A stretch of 64,000 nt of DNA from Massilia sp. Se16.2.3 (lineage in GTDB: Bacteria > Pseudomonadota > Gammaproteobacteria > Burkholderiales > Burkholderiaceae_D). The DNA is taken from assembly GCF_014171595.1 (NCBI RefSeq), contig NZ_CP050451.1, positions 4,650,001 through 4,714,000 on the forward strand, written 5' to 3'. The stretch's first letter is position 1. The number at the start of each line of letters is the position of its first letter. Position numbers and translations under genes: made by a program. Under the pieces are notes generated by a model that was not told where the DNA came from, searched no databases, and saw nothing but the letters and a program-made list of their open reading frames with translations. Positions 50,712-60,120 of the stretch are shown here, piece by piece.

Positions 50712-51924
50712 AGGCCGGTAAGGCCGCGCAGGTGACGACTTCGTCGCAGGGCAGTGCCAGGCAGAAGGTCGAGCCCTGTCCCGGGGTGCTGGTGACCGAC
50801 AATTCGCCGCCGTGGGCCGTCGCCAGCTGGCGCGAGATGTACAGGCCCAGGCCCAGGCCCTTCGGTTCGCCGTTGCGGGCGCCGCGTTCGAAGGGCTGGA
50901 AGATGCGCTCGACATCGTCCGGCGAAATCCCCTTCCCCTTGTCCGCCACCTTGATGCTGGCCTGACGGCCTTCCACCTCGACGCTGACCTCGACGTCGCA
51001 GCCGCCGCCATAGCGCAGCGCATTCGTGAGCAGGTTGACCACGACCTGCTCGATGCGGAACTCGTCCCAGCAGCCGGTGACCGGCGGGTGCGGCGCGAGG
51101 GTAATCGCGCAGCCGCTGGCGGCAGCCTGCAGCGACAGGTCGCTCACCACCCGCTCGAGCATGCCCATCAGTTCCACCGGCGCCGGGCGCACCGACAGGG
51201 TGCCGTTCCGCATGCGGGTGACGTCGAGCATGTCGTCGATCAGGCGGATCATGGCCTTGATCTGGCGCTCGTCGCGCTTGATCATCGCGCCCATCTGTTC
51301 GCCGGAAAAGGCGGCCAGGTTGCCGCGTTTCAGGTGCAGCGTGCGCATCTGGGTTTCCAGGAACAGCGTGTTCAGGGGCGTACGCAGCTCGTGGGCGACG
51401 AGCGACATGAATTCGTCGCGCATCTTCAGGGAGCGCTGCAGCTCCGCCTGGGTAGCATTCAGCTCGGCCAGCAGGATTTCCTGTTCGCGCCGGCTCTTTT
51501 CCAGCGCTTCCATCTGGCGCCGCGTCTCGCGCCGCTGCTGGTCGAGGGCGACGAACACATTCACCTTGCCGCGCACCGCGTCCGGGTCGAGCGGTTTATA
51601 CAGGAAGTCGACCGCGCCCGTCTCGTAGCCCTTGAAGGCATAGTTCAGCTCGCGCCCGGCGGCGGAGACGAACACGATCGGGATGTGGCGGGTGCGTTCC
51701 GTTCCGCGCATGAGCTCGGCCAGCTCGAAGCCGTCCATGCCCGGCATCTGCACGTCGAGGATGGCGAGCGCGAACTCGTGTTCCAGCAGCAGCGCCAGGG
51801 CCTCCTCGCCCGAATGGGCATGGAAGACGAGCCGCTGTGGATCCCGGATCAGGGCATCGAGGGCGCGCAGGTTGTCCGGCAGGTCGTCGACGATCAGTAA
51901 CTTGCTTGGTTCATTGGTGCTCAT
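50710..51924 (-). CDS. Response regulator-histidine kinase fusion
   Basis: 404 residues. Receiver domain (5-125) with Asp in LAILDVQMPGMDG and Lys in DFLYKPLD; coiled coil (about 135-175); HisKA with His in FMSLVAHELRTPLNTL; HATPase with VVNLLTNALRYG, VADKGKGISPDD and GLGLGLYISRQL. No membrane helix, so it is a cytoplasmic kinase controlled by its own receiver. The start at 51924 has GGAGACACC upstream and overlaps the cheB stop by 4 bp. Last gene of the hybrid kinase-cheR-cheB unit. Confidence 0.92.
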   Translation of the reverse strand: MSTNEPSKLLIVDDLPDNLRALDALIRDPQRLVFHAHSGEEALALLLEHEFALAILDVQMPGMDGFELAELMRGTERTRHIPIVFVSAAGRELNYAFKGYETGAVDFLYKPLDPDAVRGKVNVFVALDQQRRETRRQMEALEKSRREQEILLAELNATQAELQRSLKMRDEFMSLVAHELRTPLNTLFLETQMRTLHLKRGNLAAFSGEQMGAMIKRDERQIKAMIRLIDDMLDVTRMRNGTLSVRPAPVELMGMLERVVSDLSLQAAASGCAITLAPHPPVTGCWDEFRIEQVVVNLLTNALRYGGGCDVEVSVEVEGRQASIKVADKGKGISPDDVERIFQPFERGARNGEPKGLGLGLYISRQLATAHGGELSVTSTPGQGSTFCLALPCDEVVTCAALPA

Positions 51925-52556
51925 GGTGTCTCCAACAGGGGCAGCAGTGCGCGAATGCCGGCCAGCGGCAGGACCAGGTGCGGCTCGCACCGCCGGATCG
52001 CCTCAAACGGCATCGTGGCCGCCTGCGCTTCGCCCGGGTCCTGCACGACGGTCAGGCCACCGCGCTGCCTGATCCTTTGCATGCCTTCGGCGCCGTCATG
52101 GTTGGCGCCGGTCAGCAGGATGCCGGCCAGGGCCGCGCCATAGGCATCGGCGGCCGACTCCATCAGCACGTCGATGGCCGGGCGCGCATAGTGCACGGGC
52201 GGCTCGCAGCTGAGTGAAAATACGCGATCGTGTTCGATCGACAGATGATAGCCGGCGCCGGCGAAGTACACCGTGCCGGGCTCGACGGATTGCTTGTCCC
52301 GGGCTTCCACGACGGGCAGTCCCAAGCGCGCATCGAACAGTTCCGCCAGGCGGCTTTCGCGGTCGGCCGGGACGTGCAGGATGCAGACGGTGGCCGGCGC
52401 GCCCTCGCGCGGCAGCGCCGGCAACAGCTCGACCAGGGCGTCGACGCCGCCGGCCGAGGCACCGATCACCAATGCCTCGATGCGCCGGCCCGCGAGCGCG
52501 CGCGCGACCGGGTCCGGTGCATCGCCAGGGACGTCGAGGTGCGCGGCGACCTTCAT
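51921..52556 (-). CDS. CheB-type methylesterase, catalytic domain only
   Basis: 211 residues, corresponding to the CheB catalytic domain without the usual receiver. The triad is visible: Ser in VIGASAGGVDAL, His in CILHVPADRES and Asp in LTGANHDGAEGM. Deamidation/demethylation of receptor glutamates is the family activity; with no receptor gene near, its substrate here is unknown. It overlaps cheR by 4 bp and the next kinase gene by 4 bp. Confidence 0.92.
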   Translation of the reverse strand: MKVAAHLDVPGDAPDPVARALAGRRIEALVIGASAGGVDALVELLPALPREGAPATVCILHVPADRESRLAELFDARLGLPVVEARDKQSVEPGTVYFAGAGYHLSIEHDRVFSLSCEPPVHYARPAIDVLMESAADAYGAALAGILLTGANHDGAEGMQRIRQRGGLTVVQDPGEAQAATMPFEAIRRCEPHLVLPLAGIRALLPLLETP

Positions 52557-53395
52557 TCGACCGCCTTGCGGAAGATGCGCTCGCGCCGCGCCAGGCTTTC
52601 GAAGCGCTGGGCGTAGGTGGAAAAGTCGATGCTTTCCTTGCTGCCCAGCGCCAGGAAGCCGCGGTGGCAGAGCGACTCGTGGAAAAGGCCGAGCACGCGG
52701 TTCTGCAGGCGCCGGTTAAAGTAAATCATCACATTGCGGCAGCTGATGAAATGGGTTTCCGAGAACACGCTATCGGTGGCCAGGCTGTGGTCCGCAAAGG
52801 TCACGTTCTCGACCAGCCAGCGCTCGAACAGGGCGCCGCCGTAGGCCGCCGTGTAGTAATCGGAAAAGGCGCGCTTGCCGCCGGCCTTCTGGTAGTTCTC
52901 GGTGTACAGGCGCATGCGGTCGAGCGGAAACACGCCGCGGCGCGCGTTTTCCAGCGACTCGGGATTGATGTCGGTCGCGTAGATGATGCTGCGTTCGAGC
53001 AGCCCTTCCTCGTGCAGCAAAATGGCCAGCGAATAGACTTCCTCGCCGGTGCTGCAGCCGGCCACCCAGAGTTTCAGCGACGGATAGGTCCCCAGGTGCG
53101 GGATGACCTGGCTGCGCAGCGCCGCATGGTAGTCGGGATCGCGGAACATTTCGGTGACGGGGATGGTCAGGTATTGCAGCAGCTGGGCAAAGCTTTCCGG
53201 CTTGTGCAGCACCCTGGCCTGGAGCTCGGACACGGTGGCGCATTCCATCTCGCGCATGGCCACCAGCACCCGGCGCTTTTGCGATGCGCCAGTGTAATCG
53301 CGGAAGTCGTAGTTGTACTTGAGGTACACGGCCTCGATCAGCATCCGCAATTCGATATCGATGTTGTCCGGGGGATGCTTCATGGGCTCGCTCAT
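52553..53395 (-). CDS. CheR-type protein-glutamate methyltransferase
   Basis: 280 residues. N-terminal CheR all-alpha domain (DIELRMLIEAVYLKYNYDF, SQKRRVLVAMREME), then the SAM-binding Rossmann domain with LWVAGCSTGEEVYSLAILL, ATDINPESLENAR and ISCRNVMIYFNRRLQ. Start at 53395 (MSEPMKHPPDN) or 12 bp later; ribosome sites are weak, as expected for translation coupled to the kinase gene, whose stop lies 8 bp upstream. Four-base overlap with cheB. Confidence 0.93.
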   Translation of the reverse strand: MSEPMKHPPDNIDIELRMLIEAVYLKYNYDFRDYTGASQKRRVLVAMREMECATVSELQARVLHKPESFAQLLQYLTIPVTEMFRDPDYHAALRSQVIPHLGTYPSLKLWVAGCSTGEEVYSLAILLHEEGLLERSIIYATDINPESLENARRGVFPLDRMRLYTENYQKAGGKRAFSDYYTAAYGGALFERWLVENVTFADHSLATDSVFSETHFISCRNVMIYFNRRLQNRVLGLFHESLCHRGFLALGSKESIDFSTYAQRFESLARRERIFRKAVE

Positions 53396-53403
53396 CGGCT
53401 GTC

Positions 53404-56400
53404 TTAAACGCGTTCCATGGTGGGCATCCAGACCCGCAGCAGCGAGTACAGGCGCGCCAGGTCGATCGGCTTGGCAAGGTAGTCGTTGGCGCCGGCGGCC
53501 AGGCATTGCTCCTGGTCGTCCTTCATCGCCTTGGCGGTGATGGCGATGATCGGCAGGCGGTTGAAGCGGCCGTCGGCGCGGATGCGGCGCGTCGCTTCCA
53601 GGCCGTCCATGCCCGGCATCATGATGTCCATCAGCACCAGGTCGATGGCCGGCACCTCGTCGAGTTTCGCGATCGCTTCGAAGCCGTTCCGGCCGACCTC
53701 GACGTTGGCGCCGCGCTGCTCCAGCGCGGACGTCAGGGCGAACACGTTGCGCACGTCGTCGTCGACGAGCAGGATGGTGCGGCCTTCGAACACGCGGTCG
53801 CGTCCGCGCACGGTTTTGAGCATGTGCTGGCGCTCGGTCGACAGCTGCGACTCGACCTTGTGCAGGAACAGCGTCACCTCATCGAGCAGGCGCTCGGGCG
53901 AGCGCGCCCCCTTGATGATGATCGAGCGCGAGTACTTCATGAGCTCGGCTTCCTCGTCGCGCGTCAGGTTCCGTCCAGTGTAGACGATCACCGGCGGGAA
54001 GGACACCAGCTCTTCCTGCGACATGTGTTCCAGCAATTGTTTGCCCTGCATGTCGGGCAATTTGAGATCGATGATCATGCAGTCGAAAATCTGGCTGCGC
54101 AAGAGCGCCAGCGCTTCCCCGCCCGAGCCGACCGCGTCGATGTGCACGTCTTCGTCGGCGATCAGTTGCACCACGCTGTCGCGCTGGCGTTCGTCGTCCT
54201 CGACCAGCAGCACGCGCTTGATCTGCTGGGAGGATTTTTCCTGCAGCTTGCGGAAGACTTCTTCGAGCTGTTCGCGCGAGGTGGGTTTCAGGGCGTAGCC
54301 GATCGCGCCCAGGTGCAGCGCCTCGCCGCCGTTTTCCATCGAGGACACCACATGCACCGGAATGTGGCGCGTGGCCGGGTTGTCCTTCAACTGCTGCAGC
54401 ACCGACAGGCCCGAGCTGTCCGGCAGGCGGATGTCGAGCAGGATCGCGTCCGGATTCTCGCTGGCAGCCAGTTGCAGGCCTTCGCCGGCAGTGAGCGCCA
54501 CCAGGCAGCGGTATTCGAGATCGTGTGCCAGGTCGAACAGGATGCGCGCGAAGTCGGGCTCGTCCTCGATCACCAGCACGGTGCGGGCGCCCTCCGCTTT
54601 TTGGCCGCGGTCGTCCGGGAAGCTGGCCTTCGGCGCCACTTCCTCCGGCGCTGGCTCGGGTGCGGACTCCGGTGGCGGCAGCGCGCGCGCCAGGCGCGGC
54701 GACAGCGGCGCACCGGCCGCGCTGGCGCGGGGCGCGGCAGCCCGCGGCGCCGGCGGCGTGGCCGCCACGGTGCCGTTCCTCGGCATGCTGAGGGTGAAGG
54801 TACTGCCCTCGCCGGGGTGCTCGACACCACCAGCGTGCCGCCCAGCAGGCCGGTCAGGTCGCGCGAGATCGACAGGCCGAGTCCCGTACCGCCGAAGCGG
54901 CGGTTGGTGGTGCCGTCGGCCTGGTGGAAGGCCTCGAAGATGCGCTCGTGCTGTTCAGGCGGAATGCCGATGCCGGTGTCGGTCACGGTGAACTGGATCC
55001 AGCCTTCCTGGGTGGCGCTGACCGTCATGTTCACTTCGCCCTGTTCCGTGAACTTGACGGCGTTCGACAGCAGGTTCTTCAGCACCTGCTCGAGGCGCTG
55101 GCGGTCGGTGTGCAGGGTCGGCGGCACGTTCGGCTCGACCGCCACGGTGAAGCGCAAGTCCTTCTGCTTGGCCAGCGGCTCGAAAGTGCGGCCCAGGCCC
55201 TCGACGGTGCGGCGGATCGGCAGGTCTTCCGGCAGCAGCTCGAGTTTACCGGCCTCGACCTTCGAGATGTCGAGGATGTCGTTGATGAGGTGCAGCAGGT
55301 CGTTGCCGGCCGAATAAATCGTCTGGGCGAAGCGCACCTGCTCTTCATTCAGGTTGCCCGGCACGTTATCGGCCAGGAGTTTCGCCAGGATCAGCGAGCT
55401 GTTGAGCGGCGTGCGCAGTTCGTGCGACATGTTCGCCAGGAATTCCGACTTGTAGCGGCTGGCGCGTTCCAGGTCCAGTGCGCGGGCGCGCAGCTGTTCC
55501 TGGGCCTCGACCAGGGCCGCATTCTTCATGTCCAGGTTCATGGCCTGCTCGGCCAGCTGGTCGTTGGTCTGCTCCAGTTCCGCCTGCTGGTTTTCGAGGC
55601 TGGACTGGGATTCCTCCAGCGCGCGCGACTGTTCTTCGAGTTCCTCGTTGGCCGTGCGCAGTTCTTCCTGCTGCACCTGCAGTTCCTCGTTCAGGGCCTG
55701 GCTTTCGGAGAGGGCGTCCTGCAGGCGGCTGCGGTAGACGATGGCCGCCACCGAGGCGCCGACGGCGTCGCCCACCAGCCGCAGGAATTCGAGGTCGCGC
55801 TCGCGCACAGGCTGCAGGAAGCCAACTTCCATGACGCCCTTGACCTTGCCGAAGTTGGAGAACGGCGCGATGACGATCTCGCGCGGCGCCGTCTCGCCCA
55901 GGCTGGATGACACCTTGATGTAATCGCCCGGCAGTTCCTTGACCCGCAGCAGGCGGTTCTCGTTGGCGGCCTGGCTGGCGAGCGAGCTGCCCGATTCGAT
56001 GGTTTTCGCGTGCTCGTCCTCGTTCGAGAAGCCGAAGGCGCCGATGCGGCGCAGCGTGCCATCCTCGTTGCGCACGTACATGGCGGCGACCGCGCCGCCG
56101 AGGTAGCGCACCACGTGGTCGAGCACGGCCTGGGCCAGCAGTTCGAGGCTGTTCAGTCCCAGGCTCTTGGCGGCCAGCTCGGCCTGGCCGGTACGCAGCC
56201 AGCTCAGGTGGCGCAGTTCGGCATTGTGTTCGCTCTCGTGCTTGAGCACCTCGTCGTAGGAAGTGGACAGGCGCAGCAGTTCACGCCGGCCAAAGGCAGC
56301 CAGCAGGCCGCCCCCGATCAGCGTGAACAGCAGGAATGCGCCCACCGACCAGGTGATGACGGTGCGCGCCGACTGGCTGCGTTGCTGCAACAGGCTGCGT

Positions 56401-56903
56401 TCGCTGGCAATGAAGCTGCTGAACTGGCTGCGCATCTCGTCGGTGAGGACCTTGCCGCGGCCACCGCGGATCGATTCGACCACATCCCGCCCGGTGCGGC
56501 GGCGCTCGATCATCTCGGTGGCAAAACCCAGCCACTCGCGGTGCGCGGAACGTACCTGGTTGAGCCGGTTGGCCTGGTCCGGATTGTCGTTAATGAGGCG
56601 CTGCAGGTTATCGAGTTCGATCTCGACCTTCGGCCTGGCCACCGTGTACGGACCCAGGAAACTTTCGTCGCCCGAGATCAGATAGCCGCGCATGCCCGCT
56701 TCCATGTCGGAGACGAGTTTGCTCACTTCGTTGGCGTTGCCGATCACCTGCTGGGAGTGCTCGACCCAGTTGAGCACATTGATCATGAACGCGACAATCG
56801 CGACGAAGACACCGGCACTCAGTACGCTCATGCCGAGCGGCAGCGCGACGTTACGCTTGAGGATGCGGTGGAACTGCCTGTTATCGAGCGAGGAGCCGGT
56901 CAT
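53404..56903 (-). CDS. Hybrid sensor kinase with CHASE3-like, GAF and three receiver domains (frameshifted)
   Basis: About 1166 residues. Membrane helix (LPLGMSVLSAGVFVAIVAFM), periplasmic CHASE3-like helical sensor (ANEVSKLVSDMEAGMRGYLI), second helix (ITWSVGAFLLFTLIGGGLLA), GAF domain (about 250-400), long coiled coil rich in Glu/Gln, HisKA with His in EFLANMSHELRTPLNS, HATPase (LKNLLSNAVKFTEQG; FGGTGLGLSISRDL), then three receivers with Asp in ILLDIRLPDSSG, MIIDLKLPDMQG and VLMDIMMPGMDG. The kinase and receiver parts are in different frames; one missing G near 54815 (CCCCGGCGAGG) would read STPGEGSTFTLSMP. First gene of the operon with cheR and cheB. Confidence 0.92.
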
Positions 56904-57046
56904 GTGTTGCGTTTATTTTAAGGAAAAATATCCTAAGTGTAACGCAAACGACACTTTCCGGCGCGCGCAAGCGTGCGCCACAATTGTCTGTACAAAGGCG
57001 TCAATACACCAATGGTGGCTGGCATGCCGCGTCGCGCGCCGCCTTG

Positions 57047-59609
57047 CTAGGCCCCGAGCACAGGCCTCAGATAGGGAGCCGTGCGGCTGCCCTTCGCCGC
57101 GGCGACCAGTTCCGGCGGCCCGGCCGCAACCACGGTACCGCCCTCGTCGCCCGCGCCCGGGCCGATGTCGATCACCCAGTCGCAGGTGGCGATCACGCGC
57201 ATCGTGTGCTCGACCACGACGACCGTGTTGCCGGCGTCGACCAGGCGCTGCAGCTGGGCCACCAGGCGGTCGGCGTCGAGCGGGTGCAGGCCGGTGGTCG
57301 GTTCGTCGAGGACGTACAGGGTGTTGCCGCGCCCCGCACGCTGCAGTTCGGTCGCCAGCTTGATGCGCTGGGCCTCGCCTCCCGACAGTTCCGTGGCCGG
57401 CTGGCCCAGGCGCAGATAGCCCAGGCCCACTTCGCGCAAGACTTCCAGCGAGCGCTCGACAAGCGGCTCTCCGGCGAAGAATTCGGCCGCCCCGTCCACC
57501 GTCATGCCCAGCACCTCGGCGATGTTCCTGTCCTTGTAGGTCACTTCCAGCGTCTTCGCGTTGTAGCGGGCGCCGGCGCAGACCGGGCATGGCGCGTAGA
57601 CGCTGGGCAGGAACAGCAGCTCGACCATGACGGAGCCTTCGCCGGCGCAGTTTTCGCAGCGGCCCTTGGCGACGTTGAAGGAAAAGCGGCCGGCGTCATA
57701 GCGGCGCGACTTCGCCATTTTTGTCGCCGCGAAGAGTTTGCGTACCTGGTCGAACAGGCCCGTGTAGGTGGCCAGGTTCGAACGCGGCGTGCGCCCGATC
57801 GGCTTCTGGTCGACCCGCACCATGCGCCGGATCGATTCCATGCCGGCGACGATGCGTCCTTCCAGCGGCAGCGCCGTCTCCTGTTCCAGTTCGTCCGGTT
57901 CCTCCTCCGGTACGGGCGCGCCCTGCCCCAGCTCTCTGGCCACCAGCTCGACCAGCACCTGGCTGACCAGGCTCGACTTGCCCGAGCCCGAGACGCCACA
58001 GACGCCGGTGAGCACGCCCAGCGGGAAGGCGACGGAGAGATTGTCCAGGTTGTTGCGGGTGACGCCTTCGAGCTTCAGCCAGCCGTTCGGTTGGCGCCGT
58101 GGGCGGGCTTCGGTGCCCGTTTCGCCTACGCGCATGTCGTCGAACAGGTAGCGCCGCGTCTGCGACGCTTCCACTTTCCTGAGCCCTTCGGGTGGGCCGC
58201 TGTAGAGCACTTCGCCGCCGCGCTCGCCCGCGGCCGGGCCGACGTCGACGATCCAGTCGGCGCGGCGGATCACGTCCAGCGCATGCTCGACCACGAAGAG
58301 GGAATTGCCCGAGGCTTTCAACTGGTCGAGTGCCGTCAGTAGTGCCTCGGTATCGGCCGGGTGCAGGCCCGCCGAAGGTTCGTCGAGCACGTAGACGACG
58401 CCGAACAGGTTCGAGCGCACCTGGGTAGCCAGGCGCAGGCGCTGCAATTCGCCGGGCGACAGCGTCGGCGTGCTGCGTTCCAGCGCCAGGTAGCCCAAAC
58501 CCAGCGCCAGCAGCACGTCCAGGCGCGCGACCAGGTCTTCGGCGATGCGCTGGGTGACGATCAGCTGCTCGGGATGCAGCCTGGCCTGCTTCGCATTTTT
58601 TCGGCGCGGCGCCGCTGGCATGAGGCAGCAGCAGTTGGTGCAGGCGCGCCAGCGGCATGCGCGCGATGTCGGCGATGTCGACGCCGGCAAACGTCACCGA
58701 CAGTGCCTCCTGGCGCAGGCGCTTGCCGCGGCAGACCGGGCATTCGGTACTGACCATGTAGCGTGCCACGCGCTTCTTCATCGAGGCGCTCTCGGTGGTG
58801 GCGAAGGTCTGCAGCACATAGCGGCGCGCGCCGGTAAAGGTGCCCTGGTAGCTGGGCGTGTCCTTGCGTTTGAGGGCCGCTTTCGTTTCCTCGGGCGTGA
58901 GGCCGGCGTACACCGGGACAGTGGGCGTCTCGTCGGTGTAGAGGATCCAGTCGCGGTCCTTCTTCGGCAGGTCGCGCCAGGGTGTGTCGACGTCATAGCC
59001 CATCGTCACCAGGATGTCGCGCAGGTTCTGGCCGTGCCAGGCCGGCGGCCAGGCGGCCACCGCGCGCTCGCGGATGGTGAGCGAGTCGTCCGGCACCAGC
59101 GATTTTTCGGTCACCTCGTAGACGCGGCCAAGGCCCGAGCACTGCTGGCAGGCGCCTTCGGGCGTATTCGGCGAGAACGACTCGGCATACAGCAGCTCCT
59201 GCCCCGGCGGATACTCGCCGGCGCGCGAATACAGCATGCGCAGGGAGTTCGACAGCGTGCTGACGCTGCCGACCGACGAGCGCGTGGTGGGCGAGCCGCG
59301 CTGCTGCTGCAGGGCGACCGCCGGCGGCAGGCCGTCGATCTCGTCGACTTCCGGCACCGGCATCTGGTGGAACAGGCGGCGCGCGTAGGGCGAGACCGAT
59401 TCCAGGTAGCGCCGCTGGGCTTCCGCGTACAGGGTGCCGAAGGCAAGGGAGGATTTACCGGAGCCGGACACGCCGGTGAAGACGACGAGCGCGTCGCGCG
59501 GGATGTCGAGGTCGACGTTCTTCAGGTTGTGTTCGCGCGCGCCGCGTACGCGCACATAGCCGGGCCGACCGGCTCCGCCCGGAACCGTATCGGCCTCCCT
59601 GCCCCCCAC
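57047..59609 (-). CDS. UvrA-like ABC ATPase (UvrA paralogue; frameshifted)
   Basis: Tandem ABC protein of the excinuclease UvrA family. Walker A GVSGSGKSSLA occurs in both halves; signatures LSPGELQRLRLA and LSGGEAQRIKLA; zinc-ribbon cysteines CQQCSGLG and CENCAGEGS...CPVCAG. About 854 residues, shorter than canonical UvrA (about 940), consistent with the UvrA2-like class. The frame shifts at the A run near 58596-58601 (APKK / KNAKQARLHPEQL). GTG start at 59609. No SOS box is seen upstream. The role may be damage or drug-adduct recognition; a housekeeping uvrA should be elsewhere. Confidence 0.9.
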
Positions 59610-59708
59610 CCGCCTCGCCTTTCCTGCGCATACATCCTTCCCACTCTTTCGCCGTCGATGCCCTCATTGAAACGCACCCGGCTGAACGAGACGGTGCGCT
59701 GACACACG

Positions 59709-60120
59709 TAGGTTGCGGCTCCACCCGACGCCATGCGCCGCGCCTTCGCGTGCGCCTGCTTCGCGTAACCCGGGCATTCAGCCCGGGGCAGCCCACGCGT
59801 TCAACGCACGGGTGATGGTCGAAGCGCGGGCTTGCATCGGCTTGTTGAACGCGTGGGCGGCAGCAAAGCCACGGGTTCGCGCGCACCCGGGTGGAGCCGC
59901 ACACCCTACGTCGCTGTAGGGTGGACGGCTCCACCCGAGGACATGCGCCGCGCCTGCGCGTGCGCCTGCTTCGCGTAACCCGGGCACTCAGTCCGGGTCA
60001 CTCCACGCGTTCAACGCACGGGTGATGGACGAAACGCGAGTTTGCACCCGCCTGTTGAACGCGTGGGCGGCGGACAAGCCGCGGGGGGGCACGTACCCGG
60101 GTGGAGCCGCCCACCCTACG
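59709..60120. repeat. Tandem pair of ~205-bp palindromic elements
   Basis: Copy 1 spans about 59709-59909 and copy 2 59916-60120 (period 209 bp). Each ends in GTAGGGTGG/CCACCCTAC-type arms (worn at the left of copy 1), has internal arms CGCGTTCAACGC and GTTGAACGCGTGG, and encloses near-identical text (TGCGCCTGCTTCGCGTAACCC). Same family as 5706-5862. No gene lies in the 506 bp between the UvrA-like start and the glycosyltransferase stop. Confidence 0.85.

Noticed and set aside
53404..54786. Separate triple-receiver response regulator gene
   Set aside because: Its first residues (MPRNGTV) continue the kinase ATPase domain after one base is added near 54815, so it is the C-terminal part of the hybrid kinase.
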